NCBI GenBank assembly: GCA_017163975.1
Contig: JAFFSR010000034.1
Location: 1,736,001-1,800,000, forward strand
DNA from: Anastatus disparis
Taxonomy: Eukaryota > Arthropoda > Insecta > Hymenoptera > Eupelmidae
Direction of reading: 5' to 3'
Length of the DNA: 64,000 bases
In this document: positions 1 through 11,508 of the stretch, piece by piece
Position numbering within the stretch: position 1 is the stretch's first letter
How the letters are laid out: every line of letters begins with the position of its first letter
Position numbers and translations under genes: made by a program
The notes under the pieces: generated by a model
Told to the model about the DNA's origin: nothing
Database searches by the model: none
Seen by the model: the letters and a program-made list of their open reading frames with translations, nothing else

Positions 1-19
1 TCTTCTTGTTTAATGCTTA

Positions 20-683
20 CTAGGAGAGTATCAGACCTCCGGATCACGGATTTTGCTTAAACGTTGGGATAAGTTTTCAGATGTCAGAATATGAAAGAAA
101 ACAAAATTTTAGATCCCAACGCTCAATATTTCCCCAGTTACCGGCAATTAAAGAAAATCACTAAAAAAAGTTACTAGATATTCAAACGCATATGGTTTCT
201 TAGCATTGATAGCTAGGAGCTTGAAACTTTTTTTAAATGAAAGCTGAGCTCAAATCCTTTCGAAATAGTAGTTATGGCATGTCAAAATATTATTTTTTCC
301 CAAAGTTATAGCGTGAAAAACATCAGACCTGATTTTTCTTTTTAAAACATTAATTAATAACAAAAGCTGAAATTGGGTTTAATGTTTATTACGCTATAAC
401 TTTGGGAAAAAATAATATTTTGACATGCTATAACTACTATTTCAAGAGAATTTGAGCTCAGCTTTCATTTAAAAAAAGTTTCATGCTCCTAAGTATCGAT
501 GCTAAGGAACTGTAAGTGTTTGAAAATCTAGTAACTTTTTAGTGATATTCTTTAATTGCCTGTAACTAGGGAAATATTAAGCTTTGGGGTCTAAAATTTT
601 ATTTCCTTTCATATTTTGACATCTGAAAACTTATCCTAAAGTTTGAGCAAAATCCGTGATCCGGAGGTCTGATACTCTCCTAG
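20..683. mobile_element. Palindromic foldback MITE flanked by TTA
   Basis: The two halves are near-complete reverse complements of each other, so the whole 664 bp can fold into one long hairpin. The ends read ctaggagagt and actctcctag. The three bases outside each end are TTA (17-19 and 684-686). These are not part of the inverted repeat, so they look like a target-site duplication. A TWA duplication is typical of PIF/Harbinger elements, so that affiliation is an inference. No ORF is present. A related copy starts at 63053. The insertion lies inside the decayed copia-like element. Confidence 0.85.
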
Positions 684-726
684 TTAGTATCCTTTTCTTT
701 CTGTCTCGCTTTATTTCTAAGCTTAA

Positions 727-1105
727 GAGGAGGTCACGTAACTCCGTCCTCTTCTAATCGAAGAATTAATTTTTAGCAAAAACTAATTAATTTAGCGAAA
801 AATGAAAAGAAAGCCGCATCTCGTATCAAAAACAGCAAAATTTTCTTTGATAAGAAAGAATTAATTTTATTGTTTCGTTTTCAAGAAAAGCTTGGAAACC
901 AAATTGTTTACCCTAACCTCTATGTTCAAAGTTTTTCAAGGTTTTCTTGAAAACGAAGCGATAAAATTAATTCTTTCTCATCAATGAAAATATTGCTCTT
1001 TTTGATGCGAGATGCGGCTTTCTCTTCATTTTTTGCTAAAATTATTAGTTTTCGTGAAAAAATCAGTTCTTTGATTAGAAAAAGACAGATATACTCCACC
1101 TCCTC
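727..1105. mobile_element. Palindromic MITE flanked by TTAA
   Basis: Two arms of about 150 bp are inverted copies of each other; one motif pair is gccgcatctcg near 812 and cgagatgcggc near 1010. The ends are gaggaggt and acctcctc-like, and TTAA lies immediately outside both (723-726 and 1106-1109). TTAA duplications are typical of piggyBac and some Sola elements. It interrupts the copia-like reverse transcriptase just after its catalytic region. It is non-autonomous, with no coding capacity. Confidence 0.8.
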
Positions 1106-1109
1106 TTAA

Positions 1110-3240
1110 GAAACTTCTAAGCTCGCCAATTTCTGTAATTTTGAATTCTTTCTGTAAATTTGTCTTAATTTGTTTAAGCATCTGTACATTATTGCAAACT
1201 AGCAGAATATTATCTACATACAATATCAAGATAAGAAATCCGTCCTCTCCTTGCTGAGTAAATAGACAAGGCTCATTACTGAATGATCTAAGTTCATATT
1301 TCTTTACTTCCTCTTTAAATCTTTCATTTCAACATTTTGAACTGACTTTCAAACCGTATAAAGCCTCTTCCAATATACACATCTTGTTTCGTTTGATGCT
1401 TTCATAAACAGTCATCCCTTCAGGTATTTTCATATATATCTCACTGTTTAATTATCTATTTAGAAAATCTGTCTTTACGTCCATCTGACGTATTCCTAAA
1501 TTCAGTTTGTTTGCCGTTGCCAGTATAGATCTGATTGAAGGTAATCGTGAAAACGGTGCATATATTTCTTGCATCTCATACTCATTTCCGTCTTTGAAAC
1601 TAAGAATTACTGGTCTGGCTTTATATCTTATTTTACTGTCTTCTGTCTTTTTTTTTTAAATAGCCGTCTTGAATGTATAATGTCTGATCTTTTTCTGTTA
1701 TTCATTACAATTCATCTGTCAACTAATTTTCATACATTATTCTTATACATAGATTCTTACTCTTCATTAATAGTTTCGGTCCATTTTATTTTTGTTTATC
1801 TTTTGACTTCATGTCTTCCAAGTATGTACTTGGGTCACTATTCATTTCAGCTAATAAAACATAAGTTCCTTCATCTGACTTATTTTCTGTACCTGTTTGT
1901 GTTTCCATTGATGATTTAATCTGTCGTTTAGTTTTCTCTTTCTCCGATTCGTGCACTTCATATTTAGTATTTTTCTTAACTTTTGTCGGTCGTCTTACTG
2001 ATTTTTTTTAATTTTTTCTCCCTCTGGCCCTTGTTCTTTTTTATCAGTCTTATTATTTTCTTTTCTTGGCTGTTTGGTCTTTTCACTTTCTTTCCCTCCG
2101 GTCTTTGTATTCACGTCTCATTTTCTCTGTCTTCTTATACGAAATTCACAAACCATGTATCTTTATCTGTTCATCAATTTGTTATCAGTTTTGTATATCA
2201 GTTGTTGCATATTTGCCCTTGTAGACTAATTTTTCGTTGAATCGTATATCTCTGCTTTCGTATAGTTTTCATAAAACCCATTGTGTCCAAATGTATTATT
2301 TGCAAAGGTTTAATTGTTCTATGCCTGAGTGTCTTTAATGGCAATTTTTTAAACTTTGCAATCATACACACTTCATAGTCCCTTAACGTATCATCAATTA
2401 CAGCCTGTTTTAAAGTTTTGGTATAAGGAAATTTTCATGATAATTTTCTTAAATAATCAACTAATACATGGCCCATTTGAACATGCCACAACATAGCGTA
2501 GTTGTTTGTATTTATTTTCTCTGTCGCTTTTGTATTTTTAAGCTCACATTCAGATTCTTCACTAACTTCAATCTTATGTGATTTATAAATATTTCTGTCT
2601 GCAATATAAATATTTTTCTTCTTTGATTGTCTGATTTTCTTTCTTTTCATTATATTGATTATTTTCTTCAATGTTTTGTTCTTTATTCAATACACTTGTC
2701 GCTACATATACGAGAAGCTGTCTTTGTTTTAAATTATTTTCTGTCGCATTTAGTTTGAATTCAATCAACAAATATGGCTGATTATATATTGGTAAGGATG
2801 AAAGATTTTTAAATTTTCCATGCAGATTACTCTGTCTAAAGTAATAAATTTTCTATTAGTCGTATTCATTTGCACGCTTTCTTCTTCCTCAGATTTAAGG
2901 TTTGTGCTGCTGTCTTTATTTGTGCATTGGATTTCGTTTAGTTGTTTAATAAATGTTTTGAAAATCAACTTTTAATTTGTCAAATGTTCTGTCGCACCAC
3001 TATCAGCACTCTGTTCGTTAGTCTTCTCATTTCTAGATTTTAATTGGTTAGAACTGCCTTCTTTCTGATATTTTCCTCTGTTGTATTTTACATAATTTTT
3101 GTATCTTCTTTTACTGTCAGATTTCCCTCATTTTTTATTACTATTATTAATTGAATTAGTTATCTTACGTTGTAATGCTATTTGACTTGTACTTTCTTTA
3201 CTTCTATTATAATATTTTGATTCATACCTTTTTCTGTCGT
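1110..3240 (-). pseudogene. Ty1/copia-like pol remnant (integrase and reverse transcriptase)
   Basis: Read on the minus strand, this is a broken copia-type polyprotein. At 1110-1240 lies the RT palm, with LYVDNILL at the place of the usual YVDD, followed by the LGE-like IGELRSFL. Upstream, about 1250-1480, are the ALYGLK-type segment and the MDVKT segment, both with stops in frame. At about 2435-2540 a gag-pre-integrase motif (LWHVQMGH) marks the start of the integrase. Many stops and frame changes separate the pieces. The second catalytic Asp of YVDD is replaced by Asn, so the enzyme would be inactive even without the stops. The 3' continuation (window 1-723) is cut by two MITEs and runs off the left edge. 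Confidence 0.75.
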
Positions 3241-4895
3241 TCAGTCTTGAGTGTTCCTAATGCTTTGGACATGTTGAGATCTCATGGTCATGGGTAAATC
3301 TCAGGCAGAAGAAACACTCCTTTATGCTAGTTCCCTGTAGTAGGCAGTCGCTGGCATAGTGCCCATAACCGTCGCATTAGAAACATCGCACTTTCCTTAT
3401 CGCCCCTGAATTGGCCGTCACAGATGTTTGTCTGTTGTTTGGTGGCTTTCAACCTGCATAATAAGAAACTTTAGTTTATCATAAGATAAACCTTACACCG
3501 TCACACTTTCTGTCATAAAATTTATTCCTTCTACTTGATGTACTTTGCTTATTATAATATTATAGAAAAAATCTTTTTCGTTTTCTTCAGACAACGATTC
3601 AACTTTTGGCATGTGATTATAACTTTTTACTATTTCTTCAAATCTGTCTCAAAAATTAACTGCCTTTTCTTTCGCTGGATTATACTGTATTTTATGAAAT
3701 TTTTTTTTTCGTTTACTAGATGGAGTTACATTTACCTCACTTAATTTAATTTCTTTTATTCTGTTCAACGATTCAACTAGATCTTTAATTTCCATAACTC
3801 TAGCATGATAGTCTTTATCTATTCTATTTATTAAAATATCACGAACTTTATATCTTTTTCTTATACTTTCAGATAAACATTCATTTGCTATAATAGTACT
3901 ATCTAGAACATAGAGTAAGTCCAGCGAACCTAATTCAGGCATAAAATAATCCAATAAGTTTTCAAATTTAATTTGAGTCGTTAATTTATAATCGTGTTTT
4001 ACTGGTCCGTCTTTTCCAGTCAGTCCGGTTTTGATAATTTCTGTCTTCGGTTTTGTCAACTGTTATAAACGTCTAAAATACTGTCGTTTTCTTAATTGAG
4101 TCTTTTATCGACCTCTATTTGTATTAAGCGCGATATTTCCAATTTATTTATCGGTCCTAGGTATTCATCCAAGACTGTGAAATTCCCAAAACCTTTTGCG
4201 TTAAGTGTATAATTTTCTAAATCATTGTTTACCTTATATGCCATTCTACTATCATCAGATTTATCTGTCCTTTCTGCCTCGTTACTTGAAGTCATTTATT
4301 TTTTTTTAAATTCCTCCCTTATCATGTCCAGAGTTTGGTTGTTGAAGATTTGCGTGGCGTTTCTTTCTTTTATTATCAAAGTCATCAAATCGTCAACTCT
4401 TTTCTGCTCTATTCTTCTTTTCTTTTCTTCATCTCTCTTGCTCTTTGCTATTTCTGCCATAAATAAATTGAGCTTATCCATTACCTTGTCCGATTCGTCA
4501 GATAGGTCTAAATCAAAATATTCATTATAATAATCATGATAAAAAATCTGACCATCCTCGTCAATTTTCGTGTCATAATTTTTTTTCAATTTGTTTTATT
4601 GGCAAAACAACAAAATGTTTATTTATAAATATTTTATTTTTTTACTTTTTTATTAACTTTACTATTATTTGTTTACCTGCTAATTTTGCTTTAGTCGTTT
4701 CATTCATTCTGTTTTTGTCTCTGTCTTTATTTCTACCTTTTCAGTCATATTGTAATACCCATTTGTCTCTTTTCTGTCTTTAGTTCTGTCTTTGCTCTTA
4801 TTTTTATCTGTTTTTTTCTCGTAATATAGCCCCTCCGTCTTCTCGGTCTCATTGCTATCGTTAGTTCTGTCCTTTCTCTTTTTCTTATCAGTCAT
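3240..4895 (-). pseudogene. Ty1/copia-like gag remnant with zinc knuckle
   Basis: Minus-strand open segments run through 4704-4895, 4296-4589, 4092-4295 and 3649-4059. The 4296 and 4092 pieces are in one frame, separated only by a TAA; the next piece needs a frameshift. Near 3340-3400 a CCHC zinc knuckle pattern (C-D-G-Y-G-H-Y-A-S-D-C) and a second C-x2-C-H-C cluster are readable with one stop inside. These sit directly upstream of the pol remnant, as expected for a copia gag. The proteins are rich in Lys, Glu, Asp and Arg. The assignment rests on the zinc knuckle and on position; the N-terminal pieces have no motif I recognise. Confidence 0.6.
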
Positions 4896-5040
4896 AGAAT
4901 TATTATTTTTTTATGGCCACCTATCGTACAATAGGGCATACATAATCTATCTCCATCTCTGTAACTGTCCTTATCACTAGGTAAAATTCTTCACTCGTAA
5001 CGTATTTTCAACTATAAAGGAATAGTAAACAAATATAAAT

Positions 5041-5378
5041 AAAATTTATATAATTTTGCCGAACACAAGCGAAATTAGATAATTTTGGTAAAATTTAATT
5101 ATATATATTATCAGCTTAATAGATCGAACACAAGCCCTTTGAGCTCAATATACCTATTAAAATTAAGAGAATCAACCTAGTATGCCGAACACAAGCAATA
5201 TTAGGTGATTCATATTTATGACAATTGCAGAGAATCAATCTAACATGCCCAACACAAGCAATGTTGAATGACTCCAATTTGCCAGTTATTTATGTATATC
5301 TTTATATTTATAATTATACATATGTGCTATTGTTCCCATTCACAACATACTGAACACAAGTATTATTATGTATGTGAA
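5041..5378. other. Array of five hairpins with one shared loop sequence
   Basis: Five inverted repeats occur in a row, each centred on the loop (c/t)(g/c)aacacaag at 5060-5069, 5125-5134, 5186-5195, 5249-5258 and 5351-5360. The flanking arms pair with each other but differ from hairpin to hairpin. For example, gaatcaacctagtatgc pairs with caatattaggtgattc around the third loop, and ttcacaacatac pairs with gtatgtgaa around the fifth. Loop constancy with changing but still paired stems points to a selected structure rather than simple duplication. In the minus-strand sense the array lies upstream of the copia-like gag, in its leader. A retrotransposon leader signal is one inference; the role is unknown. 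Confidence 0.7.
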
Positions 5379-5399
5379 AGCAGCAGCTGTGATCGATCA

Positions 5400-5610
5400 A
5401 TATTATTTTAAAACCATGGATACTTTTAAAATTATTTATATACGTACGTATTGTACGTTCAAGCTTGATCAAATAAAGTTTTTAAATATAAAATAATTAT
5501 TATTTAATACTTAATTTGTATTCACTTTCTGTCATAGTTTTAAATACAATGCTGTCTTAGATGACTGTCACATACATCTCCTTATGAGAATGCTTCCTTT
5601 CAATTAATTT
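5400..5610. other. Likely 5' end of the copia-like element; no gene seen
   Basis: AT-rich sequence upstream, in the minus sense, of the hairpin array. It still contains three CTGTC words of the kind enriched through the copia-like element. It may hold the 5' LTR, but its partner would be outside the window, so LTR borders cannot be drawn. Confidence 0.3.
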
Positions 5611-5615
5611 TATAT

Positions 5616-6085
5616 ACGGGGTGAGGAAAAAGTATGGGAACCCCTGGAAATTTTGCGACTTTTATAGTAAAACAAAATAAACAAAAGCATACCTTGAGTA
5701 ATTTTGAACAAGAAATCCGATAGTGACCTTGGATTTGACCTTGAACTTCATTTCCAAGGTTATTTCAAGGTCAACTTCATTTTTTTAAATATGAACCTCT
5801 ATTTTTTATACCGTAATCAAAAAAAGCAAAAAATTTTACGTTCAATATTTATTTAGGTATGAGGTTAACTGGAAGAGCAAAAAAATAAAAATCGCTGAAA
5901 CTCTGAGAACATATTCTGTTTGTTACTCAAATGTGTAAAAAAATTTTCAAGAATTTAGATTGGAAGGATCAAGAGCCATAGATATCCTTGAAATTTGGAA
6001 ATTTTTCAAAATTTCTGGAAAAGTACCAACTTTATTATTTTTTTTCTGAAAATCCTGATGTTTCAGAGAGAAATTCATAAGAATA
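5616..6085 (+). repeat. Interspersed repeat with an inverted partner at 20345-20560
   Basis: Starts with tatacggggtgaggaaaaag, which looks like a DNA-transposon terminal sequence. The segment about 5880-6080 matches 20345-20560 on the opposite strand, including the blocks aaggatcaagagccatagat and ctgatgtttcagagag. No protein is encoded. The two copies lie on either side of the gypsy element, so they may be arms of one older disrupted element or two independent copies. Confidence 0.6.
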
Positions 6086-6249
6086 ATTCTTGTTGTAAAT
6101 AAAGAGGAGAGTTAGCATGATTTTTCGCAGACCTAAATTTCGAAGTTTTCTATTGGTTCTTACATGTATTACATGGTAATTGAAATTATTCATTGTTTGA
6201 CACTTCAGAAATTGCTTTTCGAGGGCTTATTTTCTTCTATTTTTTATCA

Positions 6250-6485
6250 ACTTCAAAATAAATTTTTGGTTGTGTACGAAAAAGCCTCCAATAAGGAGTT
6301 ATGACAATTTGAAATATATATTTTAATGTATGATTCATTTTTCATATTGAATATAAATGTATATTTTCATGTATGATTAATTTTTATATTAAAAATAACT
6401 TATATATGAAAATATATATTTTAAACTGTCATAACTCCTTATCGATGGCTCCGACTTACATGATCAAAAATTCATTTTAAAGTTC
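6250..6485. repeat. Palindrome of about 230 bp
   Basis: The left arm (about 6250-6330) and the right arm (about 6410-6485) are inverted copies: ataaggagttatgaca on the left faces tgtcataactccttat on the right, and pairing continues outward. The centre is very AT-rich. It is a probable MITE remnant with no ORF. From 6490 to 7370 the sequence is AT-rich with many degenerate copies of the words attacgtaat and tttcgtaatt, and no gene is visible. Confidence 0.6.
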
Positions 6486-7370
6486 ATGTGAAATAAAAAA
6501 AAATAAGTTCATTTTAAATGAATAAAATATATTATTTTATAAGTTTTACAAACATGTTTTGAAAGAAACAATTAAAAAGTTATAAAACCAAAAAACGAAC
6601 TTGAAAATTGTCAAAAAAAAAATGAATTGTCAATCAAGTATTTAATAATATTTTTCTCCCTATTGAAAATGATGACGAAATCATGTTATGTGATTTTGTT
6701 ATACAACAAAATTACGAACTCGTTACGAAGAAAATTTAAATGTTTGGTTACGTAACAATTCTTATTCTATTACATAATTTTGTTATGTAATTTTGTATAG
6801 ATTACATAACTTTGTTACGTTATTTAATGTTTCCGTGTGAATAATTAAAATGATTATGTATTTTGTATATATTGTGTTACGTATTCAATTTGAACGTTTA
6901 TTTGTATAAATTATATAATTTTTTTGTAATTTTCTACTTTTTACGAAATTTTATTCAGAAATTTCGTACAGATTTCGTAATTCTGTGATATAGTTCGATA
7001 TGAGCTACGTGATTTCGTAATTCTATTACCTAATTTAGAAATGATTATGTAATTTTATTACATAAGGAAATTACGTTATTTCCCATTAATTAGGTAATCT
7101 TGTTACGTTATTTATAATATTAATTACCAATTTGAAAAAACTAATAATTACCACATTGATTTCATATTTTTAAATTATTTCACAAAATTAGAAAATTATG
7201 TAAATTTAACACAAAATAGGTAATTTTCATCATAAATTACGTAAAGAAATTACCAAATGCATACGACATTACGTAATTTCGTTCTGTCGTAAAATAAATT
7301 TACTGTTTCGAAATTACGTAACAGAGCTACAAAACTCATACCAAATTACGTAACTCATATGTAATTACCC

Positions 7371-9107
7371 CGGTCAAAAAAGGTTGGCTATAAAATATAG
7401 CTAAAAAAATAGTTAAATATATAGCTGTATCGAGCTGTATTTACAGCTATATCGATGTGTTTTTTTAGCTGTTTTTTATAGTTAAAAATGTACTTAATTT
7501 TATAGTTAATAATTTCGTTATACCGAAAATATTAATAGCTACTTTTTCAACTACATTTTTTTGCTATTATTATAGTTGAAAAAAAAACACTTAATTTTTT
7601 AGTGTATTTATACCCGGTCAAAAAAGGTTAGCTGTAAAATATAGCAAAAAAATAGTTAAATATATAACTATATCGAGCTGTTTTTACAGCTATATCGATG
7701 TGTTTTTTAGCTGTTTTTACAGTTAAAAATGTACTTAATTTTATAGTTAATAATTTCGTTATACCGAAAATATTAATAACTACCTTTTCAACTATATTTT
7801 ATAGCTATTATTATAGTTAAAAAAAATACTTAAATTTTTAGTGTATTTATTACAATATATTAATAGCTAGATATTTAACTATACTTTATAGCTGAAAATA
7901 AATGGTTTTTTAGATATTCTTTATAGTTGAAAATATAACTAAAGTTTTAGTTGATAATTTGGTTATTACTCATAGATATTTAGCTGAAAAAACATAAATA
8001 TTGCTATAATATAAATAAATGTAGCTGTATTTTACTTATATTTTTAGCTGTTTTTATAAAATTTTTTTTTTGACCGAGAAAAGCTGAAAATATAACTGTA
8101 ATTTCAGCTGTATTTTTAGCTGTTTTTTAGCTATATTTTTAACAATTATTTTGAGCTAAACATTATTAGAGCAGCTTTCAGATATACTCGAGTTTATTTA
8201 TATTGTCCTTCGCTACCTTCGCTGTGAATTGATTAACCTAAACATACACTAAATCTAAGTAATAATGTCCCTGGGGTCGCTAGAAAACACGCGCGCATTT
8301 TTTAGTAACGGTAAGATGGATCGGTCTTATATACAAAGTGTATTCAACTCTCACCACTTGCGGGAGTTGGACACAAATTTCAACGAGTCAAAACAACTAT
8401 ATTTTAAGCTTAATTTTTAGCTAATTTTTTTAGCTAAACGTTTTTGACGCGTTGAAATTTGTGTCCAACTCTCGCAAGTGGTGAGAATTGAGTACACTTT
8501 GTATATAAGACCGATCCATCTTACCGTTACTGAAAAATGCGCACGTGTTTTCTAGCGACCCCTGCGAGTTATTACTTAGATTTAATGTATGTATAGGTTA
8601 ATCAATTTACAGTGAAGGTAGGGAAGGACAATATAAATAAACTCAAGTATATCTGAAAGCTACTCTAATAATATTTAGCTAAAAAAAATGGTTAAATATA
8701 TAGCTGTATCGTGCTCATTTTACAGCTATATCGATGTGTTTTTTAGCTGTTTTTTATAGTTAAAAATGTACTTAATTTTATAGTTAATAATTTCGTTAGC
8801 TACCGAAAATATTAATAGCTACTTTTTCAACTATATTTTATAGCTATTATTATAGTTAAAAAAACACCTAGTACACTAAAAATTTAAGTGTTTTTTTAAC
8901 TATAATAATAGCTATAAAATATAGTTGAAAAAGTAGCTATTAATATTTTCGGTATAACGAAATTATTAACTATAAAAGTAAGTACATTTTTAACTATAAA
9001 AAACAGCTAAAAAAACACATCGATATAGCTGTAAATACAGCTCGATACAGCTATATATTTAACTATTTTTTTAGCTATATTTTATAGCTAACCTTTTTTG
9101 ACCAGGA
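7371..9107. mobile_element. Foldback element with repeated inverted modules
   Basis: Both ends carry the inverted sequence cggtcaaaaaaggtt. A module of about 240 bp occurs twice in tandem on the left (7371-7612 and 7613-7850), again at about 8680-8868, and inverted at about 8870-9107. The last two form an almost perfect hairpin. Every module repeats short words such as tatagct and agctgtttt. No coding sequence is present. The middle is interrupted by a separate palindromic MITE (8169-8665). Confidence 0.75.
8169..8665. mobile_element. Palindromic MITE flanked by TA, nested in the foldback element
   Basis: The ends gagcagctttcagatatac and gtatatctgaaagctactc are inverted copies, and pairing runs through most of the 497 bp; gttggacacaaatttcaacg on the left faces its complement on the right. 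TA dinucleotides flank both ends (8167-8168 and 8666-8667), which fits Tc1/mariner-type insertion. It is less AT-rich than the host foldback element, which marks it as a later arrival. Confidence 0.75.
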
Positions 9108-9436
9108 CGTGATAAAATTATGGAATATGTAAGGAATTTCCTAATAAAATTTCGTGATTGGTATAGAATTACAAAAAAAAAAGACTTTTTTACGAAACTC
9201 GTTACGACCCTCGCCTTTTGCTCGAGCAATTTAAACTTCTTATTTCGTAAATAAAGCATTTTCATACTCGTAACGAGATGTACTTTTTTGTTATGGAATG
9301 TAATCATGTGAATAGGAATCATGTAGAAATGGTACTTAAATTTTTGCATATCATTATAGATGAATGTAAGATCGCCAGCAGGCTAAACTTCATATTTTGG
9401 AATTTTAAAATTTCACTATCGTAAAATTTTCAGTGA
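9108..9436. other. No gene seen; left flank of the gypsy element
   Basis: AT-rich sequence between the foldback element and the 5' LTR. The only ORF on the minus strand is short and has no motif. The final atat (9437-9440) is the target duplication of the gypsy element. Confidence 0.5.
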
Positions 9437-9440
9437 ATAT

Positions 9441-10488
9441 TGTGACATAACAATTAGATTTTAAACCGGCAAAAGCATTGCTACAAGTGAGCGAGGGTAG
9501 GGATATAGAAATTACCGAGCGCGCTTACATGAACGCGCAGGTATACGCCCCGATTCTCAACACATGTAAGCGCGCACGGTAATACGCGCGTATATTTCTA
9601 ATATAAAACTCATAAGATGAATGTATTACAGCGTTGACAAAGGCATGTGTTGCGAGCGGTGGGAGATGATCCCCGCGATTTGGAAGAGAAAGCCGCAATC
9701 AAGCGCCTAAAATGCGAGCCATCGAGTTTCGGCGAGAAGAGAAACTCATTACTCTTGTGTGAATCTTCCTCTAATAAAGATCTCTTAATTCTAAATACAG
9801 AGTCATTGTGTTTCTTGATTATTATTCAAGCTCTTATGGCAGCGAAAGAAATGCCTAGTACGCATTTCCGTACCTGCTCGAGTTTGAATAATATCTTGTT
9901 AAATAAATTAAATCCTTGTGATTTATTAATTGGAATAAAAGTGAAGTGGTACATCCTTCACAATTAAAGTGATTATTTATCGCGTGTGTATAAAGAGGCT
10001 AAGTGCCAAGCGATCGTGCCTTGCATCGGCGTGCTAATTTGTAAAGCTTTGTGCTTGGGGTTAGCACGCTCTTGCAAGTGTGTTTATCTATAAACGTTGA
10101 AAAATAAATATATGATTCAACGCAAGAGGCAAAAGATAAAGTCCTCAAATCCTCATGTTTCATTCATTTCCTCCTTTATTTTCAGGAATTAAAACCAAAG
10201 GTTAGACGAAGGTGATGGACCCGAATCTACAGGACATGGCGTTCCTGTACTGTACGGTCTGGCTTTCGTCAACCGAACCGAAATTTAACACATACTCAAG
10301 AATTTATATACTCAACGAGTTTGCACGCGCGAAAAGAATAGCGCTACGAACTCGGGGTTTTTACATAAAATCCATCTTGTTTTGTCTTCACTGTTCTGTT
10401 AAAGATAAAACAAGGTGAGAAATTTTGTATATGGTGATTCTGTGCGCCATATACATAAAAGTGCGTTATATTAGTATATGACGTCACA
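9441..10488 (+). repeat. 5' LTR of gypsy element
   Basis: 1048-bp direct repeat of 18376-19423. It starts tgtgacataacaattag and ends tatgacgtcaca. Within it, 9516-9575 carries an inverted pair of GC-rich words (gagcgcgcttac and gtaagcgcgc) in otherwise AT-rich sequence. Short open frames in it are not genes. Confidence 0.9.
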
Positions 10489-10700
10489 ACTGGTGCCCTC
10501 CGGTATTTGTGCCTTACGCAACTGAGATAAATAAATTATCAAATAAAATGATATGTTAATTATTAAAGCGAAACTGTATATGCGTTACAACTTACGCTTA
10601 ACCTATACGTTAAACTCACGACTAAGAAATTGTAAAAATAAAATTTCTGTTTATTAAAAGCCAAATTGTATCGATAGAACAACTGGCGCTTTTCGGTATG
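10489..10700 (+). promoter_or_regulatory. PBS-like site and a second copy of it
   Basis: Directly after the 5' LTR, actggtgccctccggtat begins with TGG, as a tRNA primer site should. A similar block, acaactggcgcttttcggta, starts at about 10678. Both are preceded by aca. The second could be the primer site of an ancestral LTR border. The tRNA cannot be named from sequence alone. Confidence 0.45.
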
Positions 10701-11091
10701 TCGTAACTTACGAATAGAGATAGAAGATTACTATGTAAAATAAAAATTAATTTTTTAAACGTAATAGAAAATACATCTTGTGTTCAAAATAATAAGTCAC
10801 TCACGCGAGAGTTGATTGCTAAATATATCGATAAAATATAAACAAAAAGAATTTAAATTTTCATATGTAAAGCGTCTTAGCAAATAACGATATTACGAAG
10901 TTCAAATTAGTAGTTTGTGAAATATAAAAGCACGCTCACGAAATTTTGAATTATAACTTAACATTGATAATTATAAAGAAAATCTACGAAAGAAAAATCA
11001 ATTTTTGTCTATTATATTAATAAATATTTTTTTCTGATTATCTATTTGGCCATTTAAACGTTTAAAATATAAAACTAAATTAAAAACATAA

Positions 11092-11508
11092 ATGTCACAT
11101 AAAATGGTAAAATTAAGTGTAGCTGAATTTATTTTAAAATCAAAGGAAACAAAAAATAACAAAAACGAACAAGGAGAAAAAATAATAAAAAAAACAAAAA
11201 GAATATTAGAAAAAAGCCAAAAAGATAACACAAAGAAAGAATATTTCATAATAGAAGCGAGCGAAATCGCGGAAATATTAACGAAGGTAAATGAAAATAT
11301 AAACTTTGCATACATAAAAATAAAGAAAAATGAGGCAAATTTAGAATACATAAACGAAAAATTAGATAAGATAATAACAAGACAAAATAATTTAGTTGAA
11401 AAAATAAATTTAATTGCTCATAGATTTAATCACAACATGCCTACATTAATAGAGCATTTGTGCGATTCAGAAAGAGAAATAGAGAAGCTAAAAATTGCGA
11501 AAGAATAA
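11092..11508 (+). CDS. Extra ORF upstream of gag, unknown function
   Basis: A 138-residue open frame starting with ATG in the gypsy leader, about 600 bp after the LTR and 700 bp before gag. It is rich in Lys, Glu, Asn and Ile. From about residue 60 the hydrophobic spacing suggests a long alpha-helical coiled coil. I see no zinc finger, protease or membrane segment. Ty3/gypsy elements do not normally have a gene here. It could be an accessory protein or a displaced gag segment. That the frame stays open in AT-rich sequence argues it is, or was until recently, translated. Confidence 0.45.
   Translation: MSHKMVKLSVAEFILKSKETKNNKNEQGEKIIKKTKRILEKSQKDNTKKEYFIIEASEIAEILTKVNENINFAYIKIKKNEANLEYINEKLDKIITRQNNLVEKINLIAHRFNHNMPTLIEHLCDSEREIEKLKIAKE

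Noticed and set aside
1569..2240. Plus-strand hydrophobic ORFs
   Set aside because: Antisense readings of the minus-strand copia-like remnant; T-rich DNA gives Phe/Leu/Ser-rich chance frames.
5041..5378. CRISPR-like array
   Set aside because: The constant core is only about 10 bp, each unit is an inverted repeat with its own arms, and spacing is irregular. The DNA is eukaryotic.
9647..9967. A 106-codon ORF repeated at 18582-18902
   Set aside because: Both lie inside the gypsy LTRs; the ORF is repeated because the LTR is repeated. There is no coding motif.
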